This document shows, one piece after another, positions 49,381 to 58,917 of a stretch of DNA of 64,000 nt (positions are counted from its first letter, which is position 1; each line of letters opens with the position of its first letter). Made by a program: the position numbers and the translations under genes. The stretch covers positions 25,353 through 89,352 of the forward strand of contig MABD01000019.1 of assembly GCA_002162955.1 (NCBI GenBank). Reading direction: 5' to 3'. The stretch is from Gammaproteobacteria bacterium 45_16_T64 (GTDB lineage: Bacteria > Pseudomonadota > Gammaproteobacteria > Pseudomonadales > Ketobacteraceae). The notes beneath the pieces were generated by a model. It was not told the DNA's origin. It searched no databases and saw only the letters and a list, made by a program, of their open reading frames with translations.

Positions 49381-49484
49381 ATGCAAGACGGACACACAAA
49401 ACAACCACAAACAGTAACATTAGTTAACATGACGTATAATCGAAAAGTGTAGACCTATACGGCGGGAAAGAAAGCACTCAATAC

Positions 49485-50420
49485 TTATGCAATTTGGTAA
49501 AACGGAGCGCCGTCGTTGGACGAGGAAACACCCTCATTCTCTTCAGCATCAGGTTGAGTCGTCACAAAGATTTCCTCAAACGTCTCTTTGGCTGTAACAT
49601 TTGGCTGATCACTTCGTCCCTCAGGCTCTGAAGGGGAATCACTTAGCTTTTCCGACTCTTCTGCCTCATCCTTTGTATCTATTTCAGCAGCCTGTTTGGC
49701 CCCTTCCAACACCTCAGCCACAGGGCCCTCCTCTTCCACTGCCTCCGCTTCTTTTTGTTTGGTTTCTTCTGCTTTAACCTCCCGAAGCTCTACACGAGCA
49801 TCCGCTTCGAGTTGCGACGCTTGAGCAGCAACTCGACGATCTTGGACAGAAGGTGATGCGGGAGCGAGTGCAGCAGAGCGGATAACCCTCGCCTTTTCAA
49901 TCGTGGCTTGTGGGTCACCTGCCACTTTACCGGTACTAATTCTGACCTCTCCACTTGTCGCGTAATTCACGCCATCAGGCCCACGAGTAAATTGAAGGCT
50001 CGGGCTACCCGCATACTTCCCGCCCACTGCGGCATGAGCAGCCTCGTGAACTCTCACTTCCTGATCTCGTGCTTTCAACTGACTAATAACAACGGCATCC
50101 GCTCTTTCTTGAGCCCTCTGCTCGGCTTGATCGTCAGCCCCACTTGATGCTTGCTCGGTTTCCTGTGAAGCGCGACCGCTAGACGGTGCTGCTGTGGGCC
50201 CCGCACCACCACTAGCACCGCTTGGATCACTACTTTTGTTATCGGTCGGCAATACGGGTGGATCGCCTGGGGAATAAGAATTGCTCTGCGAGGCGGGAGA
50301 TTCATCGGCTTCATTTACTGGGGGCAATTCTGTACGCGGTACATCCTCCCCCCTATCAGCGGAATGAAATTTTGATGCATCAATAGCAGAATACACCTGA
50401 ATCCCATGACTAATGTGCAC
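49485..50420 (-). CDS. SprA-related putative metalloprotease
   Basis: The 311-residue protein has an HEAAHAAVGG zinc motif in a conserved domain (residues ~120-220: RDQEVRVHEAAHAAVGGKYAG, PDGVNYATSGEVRISTG) that matches the SprA-related family of putative metalloproteases. Flanks are low-complexity, Ser/Glu/Pro/Ala-rich on both sides. Start is a GTG at 50420 with AGGGGGG four bases before it. The gene follows the small rod-like protein by 11 bases and is probably cotranscribed with it. No signal peptide is visible, so the site of action is unclear. The role is unknown, and peptidase activity is inferred from the motif. Confidence 0.78.
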   Translation of the reverse strand: MHISHGIQVYSAIDASKFHSADRGEDVPRTELPPVNEADESPASQSNSYSPGDPPVLPTDNKSSDPSGASGGAGPTAAPSSGRASQETEQASSGADDQAEQRAQERADAVVISQLKARDQEVRVHEAAHAAVGGKYAGSPSLQFTRGPDGVNYATSGEVRISTGKVAGDPQATIEKARVIRSAALAPASPSVQDRRVAAQASQLEADARVELREVKAEETKQKEAEAVEEEGPVAEVLEGAKQAAEIDTKDEAEESEKLSDSPSEPEGRSDQPNVTAKETFEEIFVTTQPDAEENEGVSSSNDGAPFYQIA

Positions 50421-50431
50421 AATTCCCCCCT

Positions 50432-50665
50432 CTACACCTTAATATCAATGAGGCTGCCAATTATCTGGTTTTCTGTCTCAATCACTTTCGCGGACGCCTG
50501 AACCTGTATCTTGCCACGCTGCAAGTCCACTGCTGACGTCGCTAAATCTTCACCAACATGATCAGAGTCACTTAGTTTTGCAATATTGTCTGCGGCAGCA
50601 CCCGCAATACCATACCCTTTGCTAATACCCTCTAACCCTGAGCCAGTTATGGAACCAATAGCCAT
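50432..50665 (-). CDS. small flagellar-rod-like protein
   Basis: The 77-residue protein starts MAIGSITGSGLEGISKGYGIAGAAADNIA, similar to the N-terminal rod-domain of FlgE/FlgG-type proteins (sGLxAxxxxxxxxAxNIA), and ends VDLQRGKIQVQASAKVIETENQIIGSLIDI, similar to their C-terminal domain (QraYqAnaKvIxtxdemlxxLldi). The middle that normally separates these helices is missing, so it is a minimal two-helix rod-like protein. ATG 50665 is set by GAGAGG; the ORF opens at 50698. No flagellar genes are nearby. It lies in a unit with the SprA-like protease. Function is unknown. Confidence 0.6.
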   Translation of the reverse strand: MAIGSITGSGLEGISKGYGIAGAAADNIAKLSDSDHVGEDLATSAVDLQRGKIQVQASAKVIETENQIIGSLIDIKV

Positions 50666-50842
50666 AGCAAGACCTCTCGTAATACTAGAGTTGTACAATC
50701 AGCCGCACTTAGGCGCGACAGTTATACCGTTATTACCAGTATAAATAGTCGAGAACAGATGTATATATAGTACTCAGATGAATACGCTATTAGGGGGTAA
50801 AGAACTACATCGTAATGACATTAGTCCTAACAGGATTGAAGG

Positions 50843-51535
50843 CTACAGCAACATTGATATATCTAAATGATCTGCACAGCTCTGTGGGGATTGCCCTTCC
50901 ACAAAAGGTATTCGGCCTATCAAAGGCGCATCTAATCTAGCAACAAGGCTTGCGACGTTTTCATCAGCAAAATCCATATCAGCCTCAACGTGATTAGCAA
51001 CCCAGCCGGCAATCGTCAGGCCATCTCGGCGAATCGCTTCCTGGGTCAACAATGCGTGGTTAATGCACCCAAGCCGCATCCCTACAACCAAAATCACCGG
51101 AAAATCTAACACGACGGCAAGGTCTGCCAGGGTTTCCCTTTCGTTTAGGGGAACTCGCCAACCTCCTGCCCCCTCAATCAATGCAACATCGACCGGGTTC
51201 ATTAGCGCCCCTCGACAAATCCCCTCTAAACGAGACACCGTCACTCGACGCCCTTCACTCGCAGCTACCAAGTGTGGAGCTGCCGCCTGCGCCAAAGCCA
51301 CGGGGTTAACTTGCTCATAACTTAAGGTCGCCGTCATTGCTTCGCGCAACTGCATAGCATCATCGTTCCGCAAACCTTCAGGGGTATCTTCACACCCTGC
51401 TGCAATAGGTTTCAGCGCCAATGTTGATGCCCCGAACTTTTTAAGCGCGGAGAGCAAAGCAACGGACACAAAGGTTTTACCCACATCGGTACAGGTTCCC
51501 GTCACGAAGTACTTCTTCTTTCTCACTGACATCAT
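50843..51535 (-). CDS. bioD: dethiobiotin synthetase
   Basis: BioD closes the ureido ring of dethiobiotin with ATP and CO2. The 230-residue protein has the P-loop GTCTDVGKTFVS, KPIAAG and EGAGGWRVP, all family hallmarks. It is the last gene of the bioB-F-H-C-D operon, eight bases after bioC. Two ATGs (51535 and 51532) start in tandem; either fits AAGGA. Confidence 0.96.
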   Translation of the reverse strand: MMSVRKKKYFVTGTCTDVGKTFVSVALLSALKKFGASTLALKPIAAGCEDTPEGLRNDDAMQLREAMTATLSYEQVNPVALAQAAAPHLVAASEGRRVTVSRLEGICRGALMNPVDVALIEGAGGWRVPLNERETLADLAVVLDFPVILVVGMRLGCINHALLTQEAIRRDGLTIAGWVANHVEADMDFADENVASLVARLDAPLIGRIPFVEGQSPQSCADHLDISMLL

Positions 51536-51543
51536 CTAATTCC

Positions 51544-52377
51544 TTACGTTTTGCTGCTTACCAATACGCCAAAGATGACATTCCAGGTCGCAGGCAACAA
51601 ACCATCCTCTTGGCGATAGGTTTCATAGGCACTCACTAATCGCTTCAAAGTACCTTTACCTGTGAGCTGCCTCGCTCTTCCGTCTGTTACGTTATGAGCA
51701 CCAATGGCCTTAAGCTCTTGGGTTAGCTCCTGCAGCTTTGTATAACGGGTCATTTCTATTTCCGTTTCCAATGAGACTGCAGTAAGTGCTGAACACTCAA
51801 TATCGTTAGCAATTTTTTCCACTGAACAAAATTGATTAACATGGGAGTGATCCGGGTCAGCGACATTCCAGCTGCTTTTTAATTCACACAGAGTGTCGGC
51901 GCCAGGCATAGAAAAAACACATAAACCACCAGGTGATAGCACACGGGAAATTTCATTAAAAAGCGCCGTTTTGTTTGGACACCATTGAATGGCAAAATTA
52001 CTTACCACAATATCTAGCGAGTTATCTGCCAACGGAATTGCTTCAGCATCTGCACACACATAATGTATATGTGAATGTCCGCTCACACGCTTTGCAAAAC
52101 CAAGCATGCCTTCTGCTATATCCAAACCATATGCAACAGTCGTCTGCTCTGCCAAGTGATTTAATATATACCCTGTCCCACACCCAATATCGAGAACCCT
52201 GGCAGGAGAACTCCCATTAAACACATCACCAGAAAAGTGACGATTCAATAAACACAATAATTTGTCACCTATCCGCTGCTGCAGTTCAGCCGCGACATTA
52301 TAGGTCGATGCCGCATCACCAAATGACTTAGCAATTGCATGCTTGTCATGTGCAATGTCGTCATTGAGCTTATGCAA
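51544..52377 (-). CDS. bioC: malonyl-ACP methyltransferase BioC
   Basis: BioC methylates malonyl-ACP so that it can enter fatty-acid synthesis as a pimeloyl precursor. The 277-residue protein has the SAM motif VLDIGCGTGYILNHL and VVSNFAIQWCPN, typical of BioC, and starts with the conserved AKSFGDAASTYN. It overlaps bioH by eight bases and is followed by bioD. Confidence 0.95.
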   Translation of the reverse strand: MHKLNDDIAHDKHAIAKSFGDAASTYNVAAELQQRIGDKLLCLLNRHFSGDVFNGSSPARVLDIGCGTGYILNHLAEQTTVAYGLDIAEGMLGFAKRVSGHSHIHYVCADAEAIPLADNSLDIVVSNFAIQWCPNKTALFNEISRVLSPGGLCVFSMPGADTLCELKSSWNVADPDHSHVNQFCSVEKIANDIECSALTAVSLETEIEMTRYTKLQELTQELKAIGAHNVTDGRARQLTGKGTLKRLVSAYETYRQEDGLLPATWNVIFGVLVSSKT

Positions 52378-53179
52378 GGTTTTGCTCCGTAACGAAGTCG
52401 GTCACGGCCGACAAAAAAGTCGACGGATCAGAAATAAAGGGGACATGACTTGCGCCCTTTATTACCGCAATCTGTGCATCAGGCTGACTCTCTTTTAGGG
52501 AACGACTTATCCCTACTGGAATAAGATTATCCATTTCACCTAAAATGTGTAATGTCGGCGCTTTGATTTGCACTAGCTTATCAACTAAATGGACACCAGC
52601 AAGCACCTCTAAACCACACCGCAACGCTTTTGTTGAAGGGTGACCATGAAAAAACACGATCTCTTTAAGAAAACGAATATCCTCTTTGATTGTACTCGAG
52701 TCTTTACATTGCAACGCTAGAAAACGCACCAACGTACCTTCCCAGTCTTCTGCAAGAAGCGTCTGAAACTGAGACAGCACCTCTGCATTTAACGCCAGCG
52801 GCCAATGCTTATCTGCGACAAATTGTGGTGTCGAGGCTACGGTGATTAGCCCGCTCACGCGCTCGGGATATTTTGCAGCAGCATTCATCGCAATCATGCC
52901 GCCCAAAGACCACCCCATCCACACGGCCTCAGCAGGAGCAATCGCCAACACCTGCTCGGTAAGATATTCAAGGTCATAATCACCACTAGGAATTGGGCTC
53001 CGACCTAAACCAGGCAAATCCACAACAGTCACTTGAAAATGTGACAACAATACCGGCATCACGTTGTCCCACACTACGCTATGTAACCCCCAGCCATGGA
53101 TTACAATTAACTCCGGTGCATCCTCTGCGTCTTTTATATCCGTACATCGATATACATCGTGATAAAGTGCTAACGTCAT
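52370..53179 (-). CDS. bioH: pimeloyl-ACP methyl ester carboxylesterase BioH
   Basis: BioH removes the methyl group from pimeloyl-ACP methyl ester. The 269-residue alpha/beta hydrolase shows VIHGWGLHSVVWD, the nucleophile region WMGWSLGGMIA, GEMDNLIP and the His in GASHVPF. The nucleophile motif GWSLGG is typical of BioH. It stands within the biotin operon between bioF and bioC, the usual gammaproteobacterial order. Confidence 0.95.
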   Translation of the reverse strand: MTLALYHDVYRCTDIKDAEDAPELIVIHGWGLHSVVWDNVMPVLLSHFQVTVVDLPGLGRSPIPSGDYDLEYLTEQVLAIAPAEAVWMGWSLGGMIAMNAAAKYPERVSGLITVASTPQFVADKHWPLALNAEVLSQFQTLLAEDWEGTLVRFLALQCKDSSTIKEDIRFLKEIVFFHGHPSTKALRCGLEVLAGVHLVDKLVQIKAPTLHILGEMDNLIPVGISRSLKESQPDAQIAVIKGASHVPFISDPSTFLSAVTDFVTEQNLA

Positions 53180-53248
53180 GCTATTAACCCTAATTATTTC
53201 TTTGTTCGCTACGCTAACGTAGACTCACGGCAATAAATTAATATTTTG

Positions 53249-54406
53249 TCACTTCAAAACATTTTCAAAAGCACTTAAGAGGATATCGACATCCTCCTCG
53301 GAATGCGCAGCACTCAGCGTTACGCGTAAACGCGCACTTCCTTTAGGTACCGTTGGTGGGCGAATGGCTGTCACCAACACGCCCTGCTTTTGCAATGCAT
53401 CACTCATACCTGTGGCCATCTCCGACGTTCCTACAAGTACAGGTTGAATCGCGGTCTTGGATTCCATCAACGCCAAACCCAAATCATGGGCTCCCAAACG
53501 AAAACGTTTAATCAAGTGCTGCAACTTCTCTTGACGCCACGATTCATCACTAACAATACGCAAACTTTCCAGTGTTGCTGCTGCCACCGCCGGCGGCAAC
53601 GCCGTCGTATAAATATAGGTCCGTGCCTTCTGAACCAAATAGTCGATAAGGTCTTCGCTGCCCGCAATAAACGCTCCAGCTGTCCCCATAGCTTTACCTA
53701 AGGTTGCCATCAACACCGGTACGTCTTGTTGACTTAACCCTGCCGCATTTACTGCACCAGCCCCCCCTCCTCCCATCACACCAAAACCGTGGGCATCATC
53801 AACCATCAACACCGCACCGTGTTGCTGGCATACACTACTAATGCTCGCTAAAGGCGCAACGTCACCATCCATACTAAATACCGTATCAGTGACCACAAGA
53901 CGCTCGCCGTCAGCATTTAACTGCTGCAAGCGTTTTTCCAGGTTCGATGGATCACTATGAAAATAGCGCTGTAATTTTGCGTTGGACAACAAAGCGCCAT
54001 CCAGCAAAGAGGCATGATTTAACTTATCTTCTAAGACATGATCACCGCGCCCCGCCAACGCATTAATCACCCCCATGTTCGCCATATAACCAGAAGAGAA
54101 CAATAGCGCACGGTCTCGGCCCACCCGTTCCGCTAACGCTTCTTCTAGTTCATGATGAACACGGCTATGACCAATAACTAAATGTGATGCGCCACTGCCA
54201 ACACCATAGATATCGGCAGCCTGCTTAAATGCGGCAACTATTTTCGGGTGATTCGCTAATCCTAAATAATCATTACTGCAAAACGCCAAGAACCTCTCAC
54301 CATCGATCGTGACTAAAGGTTTTTGCGCTCCATCCAGCAATCTTCTTGATCGATACAAACCCTGTCGCTTACGCTCGTTCACGTAATCAGAAAATGACGT
54401 TTTCAT
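53249..54406 (-). CDS. bioF: 8-amino-7-oxononanoate synthase
   Basis: BioF condenses pimeloyl-ACP with alanine using PLP. The 385-residue protein has [33 protein letters not shown] and the PLP lysine in [12 protein letters not shown]. Length and motifs are standard. It lies between bioB and bioH, with a 69-base gap before bioH, wider than the rest of the operon, but no promoter is obvious. Confidence 0.96.
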   Translation of the reverse strand: MKTSFSDYVNERKRQGLYRSRRLLDGAQKPLVTIDGERFLAFCSNDYLGLANHPKIVAAFKQAADIYGVGSGASHLVIGHSRVHHELEEALAERVGRDRALLFSSGYMANMGVINALAGRGDHVLEDKLNHASLLDGALLSNAKLQRYFHSDPSNLEKRLQQLNADGERLVVTDTVFSMDGDVAPLASISSVCQQHGAVLMVDDAHGFGVMGGGGAGAVNAAGLSQQDVPVLMATLGKAMGTAGAFIAGSEDLIDYLVQKARTYIYTTALPPAVAAATLESLRIVSDESWRQEKLQHLIKRFRLGAHDLGLALMESKTAIQPVLVGTSEMATGMSDALQKQGVLVTAIRPPTVPKGSARLRVTLSAAHSEEDVDILLSAFENVLK

Positions 54407-54471
54407 GTGGATTTCTTTTCCTCACCTCAAGAAATAGAGCAAAAGAATTCGGCACTATCTCTGCCTCTAAG

Positions 54472-55554
54472 CTAGGCAGTTGTTGCTGATGCAGCGTCCG
54501 TATACAGGTGCTTCGTCGACTCATCTTTTATTGCAGCCCGAATAACTGCTTCATGGGTCTCATCAGAAACCGAACCACCTATCTTTAATGGGTGAATGCC
54601 TAAACGATCAAAAAGCTCCATATCTTTGGTCGCTTTACTATTCTCTGCCGTCAGCAATTTTTCACCATAAAAAATTGAATTCGCACCGGCCAGATAACAC
54701 AACGATTGCATTTGATCATTCATACTTTCGCGTCCGGCAGATAAACGTACATAAGACTTCGGCATGATGATACGGGCAATAGCAATGGTACGAATAAACT
54801 CAAACTCATCCACGTCATCTGCATTCTCAAGTGGCGTGCCTTCAACTTTAACCAGCATATTAATTGGCACACTCTCGGGGTGCTCAGGTAGATTAGAGAG
54901 TTGCTTTAGAAGACCTGCACGATCTTTTCGGCTCTCACCTAATCCCAGGATTCCGCCGCAGCACACTTTCATACCAGCATCACGAACATTCGACAGAGTA
55001 TCCAGCCGATCTTGGTAACTACGGGTGGTTATAATTGCGTTATAGTGCTCAGGGGATGTATCGAGGTTATGGTTGTAATAATCCAATCCCGCATCAGATA
55101 ATTCTTCAGCTTGAGACTTATCTAACATGCCCAAGGTCATGCATGTTTCCAATCCCAAAGATTTAACTTGCTTCACCATCTCAACTACGTACATCATGTC
55201 TTTTTCGCGAGGTGAGCGCCAAGCTGCTCCCATACAAAACCGCGACGCCCCTTTTTCTTGAGCGGCCTTAGCTTCCTGAACAACCTTTTCGATTTGCATC
55301 AATTTTTCTTTTTCAAGACCAGTATTGTGGTGTCCGCTCTGCGAACAGTACTTACAGTCTTCTGGGCATGCACCCGTTTTAATGCTGAGTAAGGTGCTGA
55401 TCTGAACGGCATTAGGGTCATGATACTGGCGATGGGCAGTTTGCGCTCGATACATCAAATCACTAAATGGCAGCTCAAATAAGGCTTCTAGTTCTTTCAC
55501 GGTCCAATCATGGCGGATTTCCGCTGCTGGATTGATAGCCAATGGCTGATTCAT
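54472..55554 (-). CDS. bioB: biotin synthase
   Basis: BioB is a radical-SAM enzyme inserting sulfur into dethiobiotin. The 360-residue protein has the cluster motif [11 protein letters not shown] and later conserved segments [24 protein letters not shown] and SAGRESM. The ATG at 55554 follows CAGGAG; a TTG five codons upstream is the alternative. First gene of the operon, divergent from comF. Confidence 0.96.
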   Translation of the reverse strand: MNQPLAINPAAEIRHDWTVKELEALFELPFSDLMYRAQTAHRQYHDPNAVQISTLLSIKTGACPEDCKYCSQSGHHNTGLEKEKLMQIEKVVQEAKAAQEKGASRFCMGAAWRSPREKDMMYVVEMVKQVKSLGLETCMTLGMLDKSQAEELSDAGLDYYNHNLDTSPEHYNAIITTRSYQDRLDTLSNVRDAGMKVCCGGILGLGESRKDRAGLLKQLSNLPEHPESVPINMLVKVEGTPLENADDVDEFEFIRTIAIARIIMPKSYVRLSAGRESMNDQMQSLCYLAGANSIFYGEKLLTAENSKATKDMELFDRLGIHPLKIGGSVSDETHEAVIRAAIKDESTKHLYTDAASATTA

Positions 55555-55660
55555 AGTGACTCCTGGCAATAGTCTGTAGATTATTAGATATTTTTTAACT
55601 GAATTAGGTCTTTATAAGCACTCAAACTCTCGTGAACACTGAGTCACAAGAGGCGTTTGG

Positions 55661-55678
55661 GTCATCATACGGCATGAC
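55661..55678. promoter_or_regulatory. dyad over the bioB -10 box
   Basis: GTCAT-N8-ATGAC overlaps the bioB -10 region. It may be an operator. It does not match a BirA site (TTGTAAACC-type), so the regulator is unknown. Confidence 0.35.
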
Positions 55679-55691
55679 AAGCAAGAGTCAA
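55664..55691 (-). promoter_or_regulatory. sigma70-type promoter for the bioB operon
   Basis: On the minus strand TTGACT (55686-55691) and TATGAT (55664-55669) are 16 bases apart. The -35 box ends only four bases before the divergent comF ATG. Confidence 0.6.
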
Positions 55692-55695
55692 CTCA

Positions 55696-56445
55696 ATGAG
55701 AGAACCCAGGTTTACTACTGTACTTAATTCATCCAAAAATGCATTATTGACACCCGCAAACTGCATTCTATGCGACACAAATAATTCTTACAATTCAATG
55801 GCTTGTGTGGATTGCACAAAGGATCTGCCATGGAACACGGTATATTGTAACCAATGTGCATTGCCTATGGATTTACTGGAGAACACCTCTGATATCTGCA
55901 GCGATTGCCTGCAAAGCTCCCCATTATTCAGCTATTCGCGCACAGCCTTTCATTATCAATTCCCAATCAAGCAACTTATAGGAGCATTCAAAGAGCAGCA
56001 AAACACCCTTGCCGGAACATTACTATCTCAGTGTTTAGTACACCAATTATTGCTTGACGACAGCTTGCTCGAGCTACCCCCAGAAATACTGATTCCGGTG
56101 CCATCTCACAAATCCAGTGTTCATAAACGGGGTTATAACCCCGCCGAGGTAGTGGCCCAAAAAATCGGTAAAGGACTATCGATACCGGTCGCTGAACACT
56201 GGATTCTCAAACAGAAAAAAAGCCCAAAAAATCAAAAATCACTGCCTGCCCCCCAGCGTAAATTGAATCTCCAACAAGCTTTTACCCTATCCGCTCAGGG
56301 TTTAGAGCAACTACATAAATTCTATCGTGTCGCAATTATTGACGATGTCATGACCACAGGCTCAACAGCAAACGCAATGGCATCACTCTTGTTAGGCGCC
56401 GGCGTAAGGGAAGTAATTGTATGGGCCATTGCAAGAACACCGTAA
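55696..56445 (+). CDS. comF: ComF-family phosphoribosyltransferase
   Basis: The 249-residue protein has an N-terminal cysteine-rich zinc-finger-like region (CILCDT, CVDC, CNQC, CSDC) and a C-terminal PRT-fold with VAIIDDVMTTGSTANAM. In naturally transformable relatives ComF/GntX acts in DNA uptake; that use here is inferred. It diverges from bioB, sharing a very short upstream region, as seen in many gammaproteobacteria. Confidence 0.9.
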   Translation: MREPRFTTVLNSSKNALLTPANCILCDTNNSYNSMACVDCTKDLPWNTVYCNQCALPMDLLENTSDICSDCLQSSPLFSYSRTAFHYQFPIKQLIGAFKEQQNTLAGTLLSQCLVHQLLLDDSLLELPPEILIPVPSHKSSVHKRGYNPAEVVAQKIGKGLSIPVAEHWILKQKKSPKNQKSLPAPQRKLNLQQAFTLSAQGLEQLHKFYRVAIIDDVMTTGSTANAMASLLLGAGVREVIVWAIARTP

Positions 56446-56503
56446 CTATTATGGTATGATCTCGCAGCTACTCTTCCACTCAATTAAGGATTACGCTACG
56501 CAT

Positions 56504-57490
56504 ATGCTTGAGACAGATTACGACAACCTTACTCCTGATATCGTCATACAAGCGATTGAATCTATAGGTTACCTCTCCGATGCTAGAGTGTTTGCCCTAA
56601 ACAGCTATGAGAATAGGGTTTACCAAGTAGGCATCGATGAAAAAAGCCCAGTCATTGCCAAATTCTACCGCCCCCTACGTTGGACCGATGCTCAAATAAT
56701 TGAGGAGCATAACTTTACTCAACTTCTCGCAGATATTGACCTTCCCGTCATCCCTCCTCTGCGTGATGAGAATGGCCACACCTTACATCAGTATGCGGGA
56801 TACCGATTTTCGCTGTTTGCGAGACAAGGTGGCCAAGCTCCAGAGCCCGATGATTTTGATCAGATTTATAGGCTTGGCATGCTACTGGGACGAATCCACA
56901 AAGCCGGCTCTGCAGAAGCTTTTCAGCACAGGCCCAACATATCCATTGACAGTTACGGTATACAACCTGCGTCACTTTTACTTGAAAACGGTTTTGTCCC
57001 AAACTCCTTAAGCAAACAATTTGAACGCGTAATAGAGCAGATATGCACAAAATGTGAAGCCGCCTTTCAACACACTAGCGGCCTTACATTAATTCGCAGT
57101 CACGGCGATTGCCACATTGGCAACATTCTTTGGAATAGAGATACTGGGCCTTGGTTTGTCGATTTTGATGATTGCCGTACGGCGCCAGCGATACAAGATT
57201 TATGGATGCTATTGTCTGGAGAGAGGGCAAATCAAAGCCAGCAAATAAGCGAAATTCTTGAAGGCTACAGAGAATTCCACGAATTTAATTTGGCGGAATT
57301 ACAACTGATAGAACCACTGCGTAGCTTACGTATCATTCATTATGCTGGCTGGTTAGCAAAGCGATGGTCCGACCCTGCTTTTCCCTTAAACTTTCCCTGG
57401 TTTAATACCGACAACTACTGGCAACAATTTCTTGGGGAATTGGAAGACCAGCACAATGCACTGGATCTCCCACCGCTGACAGTTTACTAA
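56504..57490 (+). CDS. srkA: stress response kinase SrkA (YihE)
   Basis: SrkA is a Ser/Thr kinase-like protein of the aminoglycoside-phosphotransferase fold that protects against stress-induced death in E. coli. The product of 328 residues, the same as the E. coli protein, has SYENRVYQV, IAKFYRP, HGDCHIGNILW (Brenner-like motif) and WFVDFDDCRTAPAIQD. The frame opens at 56417 inside comF, but ATG 56504 fits the family length. It is close to the convergent PanE-like gene, with only six bases between stops. Confidence 0.9.
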   Translation: MLETDYDNLTPDIVIQAIESIGYLSDARVFALNSYENRVYQVGIDEKSPVIAKFYRPLRWTDAQIIEEHNFTQLLADIDLPVIPPLRDENGHTLHQYAGYRFSLFARQGGQAPEPDDFDQIYRLGMLLGRIHKAGSAEAFQHRPNISIDSYGIQPASLLLENGFVPNSLSKQFERVIEQICTKCEAAFQHTSGLTLIRSHGDCHIGNILWNRDTGPWFVDFDDCRTAPAIQDLWMLLSGERANQSQQISEILEGYREFHEFNLAELQLIEPLRSLRIIHYAGWLAKRWSDPAFPLNFPWFNTDNYWQQFLGELEDQHNALDLPPLTVY

Positions 57491-57496
57491 CGCCTC

Positions 57497-58510
57497 TTAT
57501 ACAACAGGCGCGCCATCTTGACCCATATCAGACCCAGCAACCATTGGTAGTCGGTCGAGTAACGCCTGTAAAGACTGTACATTTCGCCCTTCCTTTTCGC
57601 CTTCCAGAATGAAATGCTGCAGCATAAAACGCGTCTGACCTGCAGTTTTTTGGAACTGGTACTTCAAGTACGACTCAACGTCCATGGGTGATAACCAACG
57701 AATAAACGGCAACCCTATCTTTAGCCACCAGGCACTAAAATATTTCTCGGTAAGATTAAGCGGCCGGTGGAACTTTGCAGCCACCACGTCTAAAGCCTCT
57801 CGTACAGCATCAACACTGGTATCCAACATATCGCTATTTCGTAACCGTTCGATCGACCAGGTATTCACTTCTAACAGAGCAATAAGAGGAATCATCATTG
57901 CGGAACGATCAGCATAGATTCTAGGCACATTTTGTTGAATTTTAACTGGGAACCGGCCATCGGCCAACGCATCAAGTACGCCGGGCAATTGATCTGGGTC
58001 ACCCGAAAATTCAGCCGGCATCATTGGCAATAGTAAATAGGCAACACCTTTTTTATCGAAATCGGGGTGATGACTGGGCATATCGGGAAGCGGCGTCTGG
58101 TAGCTCAAAAAATTAACTAAACCGTACACTACCTGCTTCGCGGGGAAAAAACCCAAAATATAATCTTTATCATCCAAGTCTGGTTGTAGCATAACCAGCG
58201 TTGCTTCTCCAATAGCATCTTTGAGCAAACCTAGCCAATCACCTCGTAGATCTGTTGACGCAACAGCAATCCACACCTGATCCCATTGCTGCGCCGCAAC
58301 ATCAGCGTAGTCTGTCACTATCAGTTCTGCCTTAAATGTCTCAGGGGCCGACAGCCCCACGCGACGACTGCGATACAGCGAGAATCCCTTTTCACATTCT
58401 TCTTTATATTTCTCTTTCACAAAAAAGGAGACCTCTGCGCCCCCTCTTTGCAGGTAATGGCCATACACCTGGCCTACCGCACCAGCACCTACTATCAATA
58501 CCTTTGTCAC
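57497..58510 (-). CDS. PanE/ApbA-like oxidoreductase
   Basis: The protein of about 337 residues has an N-terminal Rossmann fold (KVLIVGAGAVGQVYGHYLQRGGAEVSF) of the ketopantoate reductase type. The C-terminal half is divergent and lacks a clear ketopantoate-reductase active-site pattern, so the substrate is unknown. GTG 58510 follows GGAGGG by six bases, giving VTKVLIVGAG; the frame opens six codons earlier. It is convergent with srkA. No partner gene is nearby. Confidence 0.72.
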   Translation of the reverse strand: MTKVLIVGAGAVGQVYGHYLQRGGAEVSFFVKEKYKEECEKGFSLYRSRRVGLSAPETFKAELIVTDYADVAAQQWDQVWIAVASTDLRGDWLGLLKDAIGEATLVMLQPDLDDKDYILGFFPAKQVVYGLVNFLSYQTPLPDMPSHHPDFDKKGVAYLLLPMMPAEFSGDPDQLPGVLDALADGRFPVKIQQNVPRIYADRSAMMIPLIALLEVNTWSIERLRNSDMLDTSVDAVREALDVVAAKFHRPLNLTEKYFSAWWLKIGLPFIRWLSPMDVESYLKYQFQKTAGQTRFMLQHFILEGEKEGRNVQSLQALLDRLPMVAGSDMGQDGAPVV

Positions 58511-58861
58511 ACGCTGCCCTCCAAGCACCTATTGATACTTTTATCTCTCGGGTGCCATCAAAACAACAGAATAAGCGGTTACCCTATTTCATTTTATATT
58601 GCCACAAAGCCTTCTCCCTATAGGCTTCTCTATCTCGATACTGATATACCTCTATTGCGTTTTCAAGGTTTTTTTACGCAAAAACGAATCGACCTGGCAC
58701 CTATAAACAAGCGCTCATACTAAATTAGGAGGCTTGATACACCGGTATCATGTACGATATTTACAGATGAAGAAGGGGGGACGTGCTCCATGCACATACC
58801 TTCAAGAAGATTGTCGTTGTCGCATTTATCAGAAACTTGCCCTTTTATACCAAGAATACCC
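58511..58861. other. gap between gspD and the PanE-like gene
   Basis: This 351-base gap holds no convincing gene. Short frames exist, such as one from ATG 58792 (25 codons) behind an AAGGGGGG run, but they have no support beyond that. An sRNA ending at the gspD-side palindrome is possible. Confidence 0.4.
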
Positions 58862-58917
58862 AGTTAACCAGTAATAAAAAAGGAGCCAATTGGCTCCTTT
58901 TTTATTACTGGTTAACT
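58862..58917. terminator. perfect 56-base palindrome, bidirectional terminator
   Basis: Two 28-base arms meet with no spacer at 58889/58890. The core AGGAGCCAATTGGCTCCT is flanked by A6 and T6 runs and further matching AT-rich arms out to AGTTAACC. It abuts the gspD stop codon at 58918-58920 and can terminate from either side. Confidence 0.88.

Larger units (their letters stand above)
49067..49484. other. intergenic region upstream of the acyl-CoA dehydrogenase
   Basis: The 418-base gap holds two PsrA-like palindromes (49231-49250 weak, 49359-49380 strong) and the dehydrogenase promoter region. No gene is seen in it. Confidence 0.5.

Noticed and set aside
55570..55695. BirA operator upstream of bioB
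   Set aside because: No TTGTAAACC-type half sites are seen.
58658..58692. Dyad TTGCGT...ACGCAA in the gspD gap
   Set aside because: Loop too long and no T run; not a credible terminator.
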